A stretch of 64,000 nt of DNA, taken from the NCBI GenBank assembly GCA_027627225.1, contig JAPFQT010000155.1, positions 405,001-469,000 of the forward strand. Reading direction: 5' to 3'. This DNA comes from Congeria kusceri (lineage: Eukaryota > Mollusca > Bivalvia > Myida > Dreissenidae). The notes under the pieces were generated by a model. That model was not told where the DNA came from, did no database searches, and saw only the letters and a program-made list of their open reading frames with translations. A program made the translations under genes and the position numbers. Positions 1 to 7,836 of the stretch are shown here, in pieces. Position 1 is the stretch's first letter. Each line of letters begins with the position of its first letter.

Positions 1-296
1 TTTGAAATCTTGTCTAGACCTGAAATGATGTTCAGTTTAGTTTCATCGAGAATGCCTACATCAACACAATCCGTTAGTGGTTTGGGGACTATCGAAATAA
101 ACCTATGTACGCTTGGTATGCTTGATGAACAACTGACCAAAATGGGTTTGTTGTATTTGCACATATATGTATTCTCGCAATTCAGTAAAAATATATACAA
201 ATTGCATACACGATTGTTAGATGTAAGCAAATCAGAATCAACATAATACGAATGAACTAGATAACAATCATTCAATATCGAAATCGAAGTCATCAT
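1..296 (-). CDS. Hypothetical protein, N-terminal part (runs off the left edge)
   Basis: An open frame on the minus strand runs from an ATG at 296-294 (a second ATG follows at 293-291) to the window edge without a stop, giving about 98 residues. It overlaps the last 29 bases of the gene that ends at 268, which is typical of the tight packing here. The visible part is rich in Leu, Ser, Val and Cys and shows no domain I recognise. A plus-strand frame at 10-246 lies opposite it and looks like a shadow. The product is unknown; that the gene is real is supported by the unbroken frame and by being co-directional with the next two genes. Confidence 0.55.
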   Translation of the reverse strand, partial: MMTSISILNDCYLVHSYYVDSDLLTSNNRVCNLYIFLLNCENTYMCKYNKPILVSCSSSIPSVHRFISIVPKPLTDCVDVGILDETKLNIISGLDKIS

Positions 297-1536
297 TTGC
301 ACCAAAACGGTCATACAAATTTCCAGAAACGTACAAAAGGTGTTTCTGTTGGTTAATATACGATATCAAGTTCTGTATTTCTGCAAAATTGCTAATGGTA
401 AACCAGCTTTCAAGAAAAGCCACCAAATTCGAAATGTCAAATTTAGACAAATTCTGCTTGATATACAATTCTGCCAATTGTAATGCTTCTTTCATCGGAT
501 TGGAACACAGTGTGTCAATGTCAACAACGGGTTCTAGCGAACTCAATCGATCCCGAAGTTGTATTTGGTTGTTCTTATATCGTAACAAAATGTCCACGAG
601 TTCTACTGTGTGCGCTCTTGCTATACATGGATTCAACGTTGATGAAAAAAGTGGCAAACTCGAGTCTGGAATCAATTTGCTCGTTTGACCACTCAACACT
701 TTTTCTAGCTGCCGATATGTTTCTAGTATTGGCAACGATAGCTGATTTTCGTTACAGTAGAGAACAACGTCTTTGAAGCATATACCACCTGCTTGTACAG
801 TATATGGAGCTGATTCCTCCTCAGTTATTGTTCGAGCGACTGTCGTATAGATGAAATCGAAATTTGAAGCGGTATGTTTGAAAGACTGAATAAGGTTGCT
901 TATAGGCTCCTCGCTTAAATATACTATGTAATCAAATATGCCGTTCCGTTTATATATGATAAGGTAAATTATGCTGCCCGTCAAGGCATATCTGTGGTTT
1001 TTTATATCCATTGGTATGACTTGTTGTCTGGATCCAGTCGTTAGATATTCGGCGATTGTTTCAATGGGCACAATTTTCTCATCAAAAAAGTTTGCCATTG
1101 GCACAAAGAGGTTATCGGGTTGTGAAACGTGTCCTTGTATGCAAACACCAGTATTAAGTTTGCGATCATCGCGTAGAATACTAAATGCTGATGTACCGAC
1201 AATTTGTAAACGTCGTGTCATCTTGGCCAAATAATCAACGCATTCGTATGAATCCTTTAATTCGTCATATTCTATGAAATTAACATCTCCTGTCATTGTT
1301 TTGTGAGCTTTTGCCATTTCCTTGAACCCTTGTTCGCTTGTGTTAATCAGTCTTAATAAATCATGAACATAGTAAGTTGATAAATCACTACTGCTCACAC
1401 ATTTCTTTACGGATCTATCGAAATGAACGCGACAGACCAATAAACCGTTTGTATGTTTGTTACACGCATCTGAATAACAAGTCAAGTCGCAAGTCATAAA
1501 CTTGGGTTGGTATGCAAATTCACCAAACGTACTCAT
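268..1536 (-). CDS. Hypothetical protein, 422 aa
   Basis: A 422-residue protein with an ATG start at 1536. I do not recognise the family. The first 50 residues hold a cluster of Cys and His (C16, C20, C27, C36, H38 and nearby), which could bind a metal. The middle is a mixed alpha/beta sequence and the last 120 residues look helical, ending in an acidic Asp/Phe-rich tail. There is no signal peptide or membrane segment. It is the middle of three co-directional genes, 52 bases downstream of the gene at 1589-2356 and overlapping the next gene by 29 bases, so the set could share one transcript. A capsid or tegument role is possible but only a guess. Confidence 0.7.
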   Translation of the reverse strand: MSTFGEFAYQPKFMTCDLTCYSDACNKHTNGLLVCRVHFDRSVKKCVSSSDLSTYYVHDLLRLINTSEQGFKEMAKAHKTMTGDVNFIEYDELKDSYECVDYLAKMTRRLQIVGTSAFSILRDDRKLNTGVCIQGHVSQPDNLFVPMANFFDEKIVPIETIAEYLTTGSRQQVIPMDIKNHRYALTGSIIYLIIYKRNGIFDYIVYLSEEPISNLIQSFKHTASNFDFIYTTVARTITEEESAPYTVQAGGICFKDVVLYCNENQLSLPILETYRQLEKVLSGQTSKLIPDSSLPLFSSTLNPCIARAHTVELVDILLRYKNNQIQLRDRLSSLEPVVDIDTLCSNPMKEALQLAELYIKQNLSKFDISNLVAFLESWFTISNFAEIQNLISYINQQKHLLYVSGNLYDRFGANDDFDFDIE

Positions 1537-1588
1537 GTTTATTTATCGAACGATCGCCACATTAACATAAAGTCAGCTAAATAGAAAA

Positions 1589-2356
1589 TTAAAGAAAAAA
1601 GTCTTTGAGCGTATTTAGTTTCTTCACATGAAAGAATGGTCTATTAGAAACTTCAGTTGGCAATAGACTCTCTACCATGTGTTTATCAGCATCTACATAA
1701 ACGATAGTAAAGTTCAAACCCGGAAACGTTGGTTTGAAATAGCAACTTTCGTGAACAAGATGGATTGTAACATCTTTGTCATTCTGTGGCAAATATTGGA
1801 GATTTTTGACCAGCGATGCTTGTGACAAAAGTAAAACGTAATATGTGGGGACGTCGTCGTAAACGTTTTTCATAGCTGTAACCAAATCGTTTTTGACAAA
1901 ATGGTTAGGTGAGCTTGTCGAAGTGAGAATCCTAAATATTTGCACTGGATCCACATCAATAAAATCATTCAGGTACAAGATACAAGCTTTGCTTTGTAGC
2001 ATATTTTTCGAGGCCAATGAGAGTTTTGTTTCATGTGTGATTAAGATGTCATAGTTCCCCAGAGATTGAGGTATCAGTTTCACTTCGCAATCTTCAACCG
2101 AACAAGTAAGCGGGTCTGGTGGTTGGTCTCCAATAAGCTTTGTTAATATCGCTTCGGGGTTATCCGCATTGATAAGTATCATTATAGAGTTTGACACATT
2201 GCTCTCGTTTGATTTCTTTAGCAAGTAGAACGAGAATATGTTTTTGCTTTTGCAGAATATGATTATCAACTGGTTAAATCTACAGATCAGCAGTTCATCG
2301 TTGCAGTAAATATTGCTTTCAATGTGGTAAACATCGGTGTAGAGTTGCGAAGGCAT
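1589..2356 (-). CDS. Hypothetical protein, 255 aa
   Basis: A 255-residue soluble-looking protein starting at the ATG at 2356. It has alternating hydrophobic strands and helices (for example residues 27-60 and 195-225), scattered Cys residues, no signal peptide and no recognisable catalytic motif. It is divergent from the RING gene that starts at 2462; the 105-base gap between them is AT-rich and must hold both promoters. Function unknown. Confidence 0.7.
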   Translation of the reverse strand: MPSQLYTDVYHIESNIYCNDELLICRFNQLIIIFCKSKNIFSFYLLKKSNESNVSNSIMILINADNPEAILTKLIGDQPPDPLTCSVEDCEVKLIPQSLGNYDILITHETKLSLASKNMLQSKACILYLNDFIDVDPVQIFRILTSTSSPNHFVKNDLVTAMKNVYDDVPTYYVLLLSQASLVKNLQYLPQNDKDVTIHLVHESCYFKPTFPGLNFTIVYVDADKHMVESLLPTEVSNRPFFHVKKLNTLKDFFL

Positions 2357-2461
2357 TTCTATGATTGACTATGTTAGAAAGTGTTCATTTCAACCCTTTA
2401 TATCAAAAAAAGATATTTACGTATTAAACATGTTTTTTTGTGAAAACAAAAACGATCTATA

Positions 2462-3145
2462 ATGTCTAATAGCGATAGCGAAATAATTGTCATTGACGGC
2501 GTTGAATCGGACACTGGTGAAAGTGAAAACGATGAACATGATATAGATGAAAATTATGCCGTTAGATATCTTGGTTTACATGTAAATAACCCATCTGATT
2601 CTGACGAAGAAAGCTTATCTGTTTCACTGGAAGATCTAGATCCAGAATTAGCCCGTGGTGCTGTTATATCTCTTCGTATATCACAAATTCAAACAGAATT
2701 TGACAAATGGATGCACACTTTCAAAAGAAACAAGGACACAAGTATCATTAAGTGTTTAGCAGATGTACATTTCCATCTAGATATGGCTATTAGGAAGCAA
2801 ACCGATTTATTAAAACAGTTGCCCGATAATAGATTCACGGATATCAATGAAATCATTACAGCTCACACACGACACATTAAGGAAAAATGTGAAAAAATGT
2901 TAAACATGAAAGATGAATTATGTGAACTCCAGACGAACGTTGCTGTCCAAACAGCGAAAATCGAATCAAGACAACAACTCATGGAATGTACCATATGCTA
3001 TAGCCAAGAAAAAAATACGTTGTTATCACCTTGTTGTCATATGTTTTGCAAAACCTGTGTCGACCAATTACTTCGCGGAAATAAAAAATGTGCTATGTGC
3101 CGATTACCCATTTTGACAATCAGTCATGTTCGCCTAACCGATTAG
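2462..3145 (+). CDS. RING-finger protein with N-terminal SUMO-interacting motif (STUbL-like)
   Basis: 227 residues. The C-terminus carries a complete C3HC4 RING: C176-x2-C179-x11-C191-x-H193-x2-C196-x2-C199-x10-C210-x2-C213. RING domains recruit E2 enzymes and make a protein an E3 ubiquitin ligase. The first 70 residues are very acidic and Ser-rich and begin with a hydrophobic core I8-I9-V10-I11 followed by D12 and many acidic residues, the classic form of a SUMO-interacting motif. Residues 90-170 look like a coiled coil, perhaps for dimerisation. RING plus SIM is the layout of SUMO-targeted ubiquitin ligases, and herpesvirus ICP0 uses such activity against nuclear antiviral bodies. That function is inferred. 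The RING itself is clear. Confidence 0.85.
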   Translation: MSNSDSEIIVIDGVESDTGESENDEHDIDENYAVRYLGLHVNNPSDSDEESLSVSLEDLDPELARGAVISLRISQIQTEFDKWMHTFKRNKDTSIIKCLADVHFHLDMAIRKQTDLLKQLPDNRFTDINEIITAHTRHIKEKCEKMLNMKDELCELQTNVAVQTAKIESRQQLMECTICYSQEKNTLLSPCCHMFCKTCVDQLLRGNKKCAMCRLPILTISHVRLTD

Positions 3146-3159
3146 CACTGACGAGGCAG

Positions 3160-3195
3160 TATAAAAGGGCGGTTGTTTCGAACATGTTCATCATT
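3160..3195 (+). promoter_or_regulatory. Core promoter: TATA box and TCA initiator for the gene at 3204
   Basis: A perfect TATA box (TATAAAAGGGCGG) begins at 3160, and exactly 28 bases further on is TCA (3188-3190) inside GTTCATCATT (3186-3195). The same ten-base word at the same spacing follows the TATA box at 60335. The arrangement is that of a TATA plus initiator RNA polymerase II core promoter, with the start site expected at the A near 3190, 14 bases before the ATG at 3204. Confidence 0.75.
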
Positions 3196-3203
3196 TGTCA
3201 ATC

Positions 3204-3599
3204 ATGCATCTACCAGTGTGGATCGTACACACGAGCAAATCGGAAAGCTATGCTTTCGATATATGGGAAGATTTTGTGGCGAAATATCCATGGTACAAAG
3301 GCAACACGTGCCGATTTGTCAACCTGACACTAGCATTACCACCAACACAGCTGACAAAGTTGATGCTGCTAGTTTTTGAAGACGGTGAATGCTTTAGTGA
3401 AATAACTGAAAAGAGACTTGATGACTTGCTGAAACTCTGGAACGTCTCAGATATGACCGTCAAAGTGGTTGAACCAAGAGAACATTGGCGAATTCCAGAA
3501 TGTACATCGAAAATGTTTCTAGCAGCGATGTTTCCACTACGCACTTGGTGGTGTGGATGGGAAAAGAGTTTGGAAGAAATGATACAACAAAGACTGTAA
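3204..3599 (+). CDS. Hypothetical protein, 131 aa
   Basis: 131 residues from the ATG at 3204. This start is preferred because the TATA box at 3160 puts the transcript start near 3190; the upstream ATG at 3184 would lie outside the message and in another frame. The protein is rich in Trp and aromatic residues (about six Trp), mixed alpha/beta, with no signal peptide or membrane segment. Three other frames overlap this stretch, but only this one starts correctly behind the promoter. The product is not recognised. Its strong TATA promoter, shared with the genes at 60404 and 62801, suggests high or coordinated expression. Confidence 0.65.
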   Translation: MHLPVWIVHTSKSESYAFDIWEDFVAKYPWYKGNTCRFVNLTLALPPTQLTKLMLLVFEDGECFSEITEKRLDDLLKLWNVSDMTVKVVEPREHWRIPECTSKMFLAAMFPLRTWWCGWEKSLEEMIQQRL

Positions 3600-3640
3600 C
3601 ATGTTTGAATTGTTGTTTATTTTGTACAAATACTGAACTG

Positions 3641-5623
3641 TTAATCAATCTGAAATTGTCTTTGCTGCTGAGATGTTATATATCTGTTCAACATATCAGT
3701 ATCGATTAAAGCATACACATTTTTATTGGAGTTTGCTTTTGGTATTACATAGTGAACAAACGGTTTTGCAACTCTATACAACAGTTTTTCTTGTTCTTGA
3801 AATATATTTGCTGGATCGAGTCTGATATGACCATCAGCTAATCTAGACTTCACATACACTTCTTTGAAATCCTTGCTCATTGAATATTGAAAAGGTGTTG
3901 ATGGTAGATGCTGGATGTTGTAACTCAGATCAAACCCAAATACGCTTTCGCTCTGAGATTTTCTTAACAAAACCGTTTGCTTTGTGTCTCCAGTGAGACA
4001 TACATTACACATCTCGTAGTCGTCATTATCGCTTACGGTGATTATGTTTTGAATAGCGAGCCATTTACGTTTTTGAAGATCAAATACTTGTTTCGTTGCT
4101 TTGTCCACCAGAATGATGCTATTGGAATCGGTAATTACCATCTGAACTGCCGTTAATGGGTTCGTTGATTTCGGCAACGCATAAAATTCTACATGTTGGG
4201 CGGATTTAAATACGTTGCTTAGACAGGCAATCTGTGGCCTTTCGCCGTCAATAAACAGATACACAGATTCTTTAACAAACAAAATGTGATCAGGGCTACT
4301 AATTCGGTCTAACAAAGCAGCGAATCGCCGATTCAAGCTGATATCCACCCATCTCTGTTCATGTGGTTTGGGTCCAGAGTAATACTGAATTGTCTTTGTG
4401 TCATTGTTTAAACACAAAACTGTAAACGGAAACTTATCTTTGAACGCAAAGGTGTTGTCGTCCAGCTGAACAGAGATATACTTGGTACTTAGGACGAGAT
4501 TTTGTTTTTGCTCAATTTGAGCCTTAAGTATGTTGGAAACAGTCATTGTATTAGCAGTTATATCGCACAATTTATCTAAACTGGCGTCGCAGCATAAATC
4601 ACTGAAATATTCTGCTAGTTCTTCAAAGTGCTTTCTCGACTGTCCTTTCATTCCATCTAGGAAGGCTGCAAGCTCTTTTACGTTTTTACTGCTTTTAAAC
4701 AGTCGTATTAAAAGCTCAACTAGCGAATAGCAGCCGTTTTCGCAGGCGAAATTAAACAGATGTACATTTAATCGTATCTCGTTCTCTCTAAAATTTGCAA
4801 AATGTTCAAGCATTTTCAAAGCGTCAGTGTTAATGAAAACTTGATGTAGTACTTTACGAACGGCTTCTGTGCATAGTTTGCTTGAAATAGAATTCAGCGT
4901 ATCAATTAGAAATTTTGCTGTTGTCTCACCGTTGGTTATACTTATATGCTGCGAACTGAAGCCCATAGCTACATTGTGCTTAAACTCTTCGCTTTCAAAT
5001 TTCAAAACCGGTCTTATATAACCCATATCCATATATAACACAAACGCACAGCTATTTGTTGCAGGGCTGGGAATTGAAAATTTGGTGGGTTGTTCTGTGA
5101 TCGGTTTTGTGAATAAATAAACTGGAATCGAAAACATGTGGGCAAGAGCTTGCATTTCGATGAAACCATTAGGCAATCTTCCAAACGCATCGGCTCGCGT
5201 TTCTTCAATGTAGTGATCAATTGATTTAAATGTCGTGCTACTCTGACAATATTTGTTCATCACAGTTTTGTGTGTGTGCATAGATTTAATGAGAGCGTTG
5301 CGAACAAACTGGTGATAATCTTCCTTCTCAAACAACAAGTAACTTATGCTTCTATAGAAACTATTCCCATCGTTGACCGTTCGATGCGTGACAAAAACAG
5401 AACTATGATCATCCTTGTCAAGTGGTTTGAGGTCTTCTACTCGAACTAAACCTTTCATATTGTAGGTTTTCAACATTTTCTCTAAGCAGTGGATGCGCGA
5501 TTGCATATCCAATATTTTGATTTGTGGACGTGATATTTTGTTTGGAATTTCAAAGTCGTCCAAGGAATCATCCTCATCAGGCGTAACGTTTAATTTGCGT
5601 TTAAGTGTTTGCTTAAGCGACAT
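3641..5623 (-). CDS. Pseudo-OTU / BTB-BACK-like / kelch-like protein
   Basis: 660 residues. The ATG at 5623 is chosen because a minus-strand TATA box at 5677-5670 puts the transcript start upstream of it; a longer frame to 5689 begins with GTG. Residues about 78-220 resemble an OTU deubiquitinase: D85-G86-N87-S88-F89-Y90-R91 matches the DG-x-C block, but the catalytic Cys is Ser and no catalytic His is visible near the end of the domain. A helical region (about 225-390) resembles BTB/BACK. Residues about 400-640 have repeated strand blocks with Trp and Tyr-Tyr-x-Gly like a kelch propeller. Members at 24373-27324 and 39549-41423 share this layout. Catalysis is unlikely; a ubiquitin-binding or CUL3 adaptor role is inferred. 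Confidence 0.75.
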   Translation of the reverse strand: MSLKQTLKRKLNVTPDEDDSLDDFEIPNKISRPQIKILDMQSRIHCLEKMLKTYNMKGLVRVEDLKPLDKDDHSSVFVTHRTVNDGNSFYRSISYLLFEKEDYHQFVRNALIKSMHTHKTVMNKYCQSSTTFKSIDHYIEETRADAFGRLPNGFIEMQALAHMFSIPVYLFTKPITEQPTKFSIPSPATNSCAFVLYMDMGYIRPVLKFESEEFKHNVAMGFSSQHISITNGETTAKFLIDTLNSISSKLCTEAVRKVLHQVFINTDALKMLEHFANFRENEIRLNVHLFNFACENGCYSLVELLIRLFKSSKNVKELAAFLDGMKGQSRKHFEELAEYFSDLCCDASLDKLCDITANTMTVSNILKAQIEQKQNLVLSTKYISVQLDDNTFAFKDKFPFTVLCLNNDTKTIQYYSGPKPHEQRWVDISLNRRFAALLDRISSPDHILFVKESVYLFIDGERPQIACLSNVFKSAQHVEFYALPKSTNPLTAVQMVITDSNSIILVDKATKQVFDLQKRKWLAIQNIITVSDNDDYEMCNVCLTGDTKQTVLLRKSQSESVFGFDLSYNIQHLPSTPFQYSMSKDFKEVYVKSRLADGHIRLDPANIFQEQEKLLYRVAKPFVHYVIPKANSNKNVYALIDTDMLNRYITSQQQRQFQID

Positions 5624-5669
5624 GGTTGCGAAATTGGTAAGGTGAAATTGATCGACCAAGCTTTTTTTT

Positions 5670-5678
5670 CTTATATAC
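5670..5678. promoter_or_regulatory. TATA box shared by divergent genes at 5623 and 5714
   Basis: The palindromic core TATATA (5672-5677) reads as a TATA box on both strands. It lies 49-54 bases upstream of the minus-strand ATG at 5623 and 37-42 bases upstream of the plus-strand ATG at 5714. The minus-strand version (TATATAAG) is the better match. No other TATA-like element is seen in the 90-base gap, so one element may serve both genes. Confidence 0.5.
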
Positions 5679-5713
5679 ATTGTTTTCACTCAAGTCTGTG
5701 TAAAAATCGAAAT

Positions 5714-6082
5714 ATGAATCGAAAAAGAAAAACAACGCAAGATGAGTATTTACCAACTTTAAAGAAACCTCGGGTGCATAACCACGACGAGAAAGTAGAA
5801 ATTGCAAAACGGATGTTTATGGCTTTGAATCCGAGCGAATTTTTGTACGTGCTAAACAGCATTGGATTTCCGCGAAGTCGATTTTTGCACATAATGAGAA
5901 GTCATAGAATGCATTTACAATGGGTTATATCAGAAGTGTTTGACGCGTGGTATCAGGTTGCAAGGACAGTTGGTCGATCATATGGCGTAAAACCAATAAC
6001 GTTGTTAGAGTATTTGATGAAACATGGCAAAAAAGTGAAATTGTACGAGTTGGCCCTGTCAGAATCAAAACAAATGTTGTGA
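5714..6082 (+). CDS. Small basic protein with a death-domain-like fold
   Basis: 122 residues from the ATG at 5714; a longer frame back to 5609 starts with CTG and runs through the promoter. A Lys/Arg-rich tail (residues 2-24) could be a nuclear signal. Residues about 40-115 have the pattern of a death domain: an Ile-Gly-Phe-Pro turn, an amphipathic helix, then a conserved Phe-x2-Trp-Tyr helix, then a final Leu-rich helix. The same block recurs in the C-terminal part of the protein at 38469-39443 (around residues 211-285 there), with matching Ile-Gly-Tyr-Pro and Glu-Trp-Tyr-Gln positions. Death domains mediate homotypic contacts in apoptosis and NF-kB pathways; a small stand-alone one could act as a decoy. 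The fold call is by eye and moderate. Confidence 0.6.
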   Translation: MNRKRKTTQDEYLPTLKKPRVHNHDEKVEIAKRMFMALNPSEFLYVLNSIGFPRSRFLHIMRSHRMHLQWVISEVFDAWYQVARTVGRSYGVKPITLLEYLMKHGKKVKLYELALSESKQML

Positions 6083-6147
6083 TCGAAGACACACTGAGAA
6101 TTGTGTATTTACTTGATTGCTTGTTGAAATGATTTAATACATCAAAA

Positions 6148-7779
6148 ATGATGATATTCTTGCTGTGTGTGTGTTGTTCATTGCTTGCTATAGTATCTCC
6201 CAAAATGTGCTTTCAAGCAAATATCGATGCTCTCCCGATACACATTAGAAACGGAACGTTTAGCATAGAAGTTCTCATCAACGATGTGTCGAAATTAACT
6301 GAAATGTTTACGCAAACACCCGGTAGACAAAATGCAGAGTATGGTGTCAATGAAAATAGACTCATTTTGTACACATCAATTCCTGACCAAATGTATAAAT
6401 CAATGGAAGAGTTAGTTCGAAGAATCAACATGGTAATCAACATCAAGATGTGGATGCCATTTTACTCTACTAAATCGAATCTATCAGTTTCGTACTCAGA
6501 TTCAACAAAACACTTTTGTATTGAAAAGAGCGACAATGTTCAGATACAATTCAGTTCAAACATATGTATACACATTGGCTGCCAACACCAGTTAGACAGT
6601 AGTATTCACCATGGCTCAACAACATTGAAAAATGCTGTAGAATTGTTACTGAAAAACGTCAATTCAAAAATCCAGAATGAAATGGCGCCATGTGTGTGTC
6701 AAAACTGTGACAAAGACAAAGTTGTTGGATTAGTAGTTTTGGGCGATTGCTACTATATTCATATCAATGACAGATTTTCGTATGCGTACACTGGAGTAAA
6801 ACAGTTCACGGGAGGATTGGACGTTGACATTGCAGATGGCTTGACCGCTCAGTTAACATCTCAATTCTTTAGCCGTTTCAAATACCCAGTTATAAACTAT
6901 AACTTTATTGGTAGCAAATTGTTTCAAACAAATGCAACATCAACAAAAACGTGTCTCAAATTGGATATTGTGTCAAGTTACATCTACGAAGACGAATTAT
7001 TGAATAGATGCAAGGAAGAACCATCAATTGTACAAACTGATATATATGATCTCACGACAACTAGTCATACGATGGATATTTTGAGAGACTACGGCTTGGG
7101 TGTTGCACCAGAATCATGTGTTGATGTTCAAGACAGTGCTGTAATAGGAAACAACAAATGCTTTTATTTCATGAACGTCAACGAATTCTGTACCATTGCC
7201 AGTATTCAAAACGCAGAAGAATACGATGCGTTTGAACGTTTTGTTTTACACAAATCCATGAACGTTGCTACGAGTATCTGTGGCTTAATTAGCGAAGCAA
7301 AATCAATCACGTCTTATTCAACGTGTGTATTCGGTTTGCATGATAACCCATATCAAACATTTGTTGTCCATATCAATCCCATATTTTTTAGAAATGAGTT
7401 CATTAAAACGTTCTTTTCATCGAGTCGATTAGATGCTGGTTTTTATCTCGTTGATATCATGCGACGAAGAATGGAATACTTTCCGTCGTATGATTCTGCC
7501 ATCGATGCGGTTAACAATAGGTACGGCTTGTTTGAAAGAAAACATTTGTGTGAAAGAGATCTGATGCATGACAAAAAGGCAGTATATTCAAAGGAACGCC
7601 TCATATCTCCCAAACCCATTACTACAACTACTACTACGATACCCATTGACATAGAAGACACACACATTCCGTCGAAAAATCAGAATTCAATTACGGTGAT
7701 CATGATTGTGTTAATATGCATCTTTGTATTTGTTGCTCCTATAGTTGCATGTATTTGGGTTTACTGTAATAGAAAGTAG
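6148..7779 (+). CDS. Type I membrane glycoprotein
   Basis: 543 residues. The N-terminus is a signal peptide (about residues 1-17), and near the C-terminus is a transmembrane helix (about 516-540) with a very short basic tail, so the protein is predicted on the virion or cell surface. A Thr-rich stalk (about 490-505) precedes the membrane segment, and several N-glycosylation sequons are visible. A Cys block (C182, C184, C187, then C201-Tyr-Tyr) and the following 250 residues resemble the secreted protein at 23488-24372, and the Cys block also appears at 33898-34377. These three look like one glycoprotein family. I cannot tie it to a named herpesvirus glycoprotein. It lies 65 bases after the death-domain-like gene and 57 bases before the next gene. 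Confidence 0.8.
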   Translation: MMIFLLCVCCSLLAIVSPKMCFQANIDALPIHIRNGTFSIEVLINDVSKLTEMFTQTPGRQNAEYGVNENRLILYTSIPDQMYKSMEELVRRINMVINIKMWMPFYSTKSNLSVSYSDSTKHFCIEKSDNVQIQFSSNICIHIGCQHQLDSSIHHGSTTLKNAVELLLKNVNSKIQNEMAPCVCQNCDKDKVVGLVVLGDCYYIHINDRFSYAYTGVKQFTGGLDVDIADGLTAQLTSQFFSRFKYPVINYNFIGSKLFQTNATSTKTCLKLDIVSSYIYEDELLNRCKEEPSIVQTDIYDLTTTSHTMDILRDYGLGVAPESCVDVQDSAVIGNNKCFYFMNVNEFCTIASIQNAEEYDAFERFVLHKSMNVATSICGLISEAKSITSYSTCVFGLHDNPYQTFVVHINPIFFRNEFIKTFFSSSRLDAGFYLVDIMRRRMEYFPSYDSAIDAVNNRYGLFERKHLCERDLMHDKKAVYSKERLISPKPITTTTTTIPIDIEDTHIPSKNQNSITVIMIVLICIFVFVAPIVACIWVYCNRK

Positions 7780-7836
7780 CCATTATTTAGTCGGATAAAA
7801 AACCACATAGTTTTGACAGTAGTCGTCAGTTGTGCA

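Noticed and set aside
10..246. Plus-strand 78-codon frame at the left edge
   Set aside because: It lies opposite an open minus-strand gene that overlaps its neighbour naturally; the plus frame has no promoter or recognisable content.
3088..3544. Several overlapping short frames on both strands around the 131-aa gene
   Set aside because: Only the frame at 3204-3599 starts correctly behind the TATA/initiator promoter; the others start inside the RING gene or upstream of the expected transcript start.
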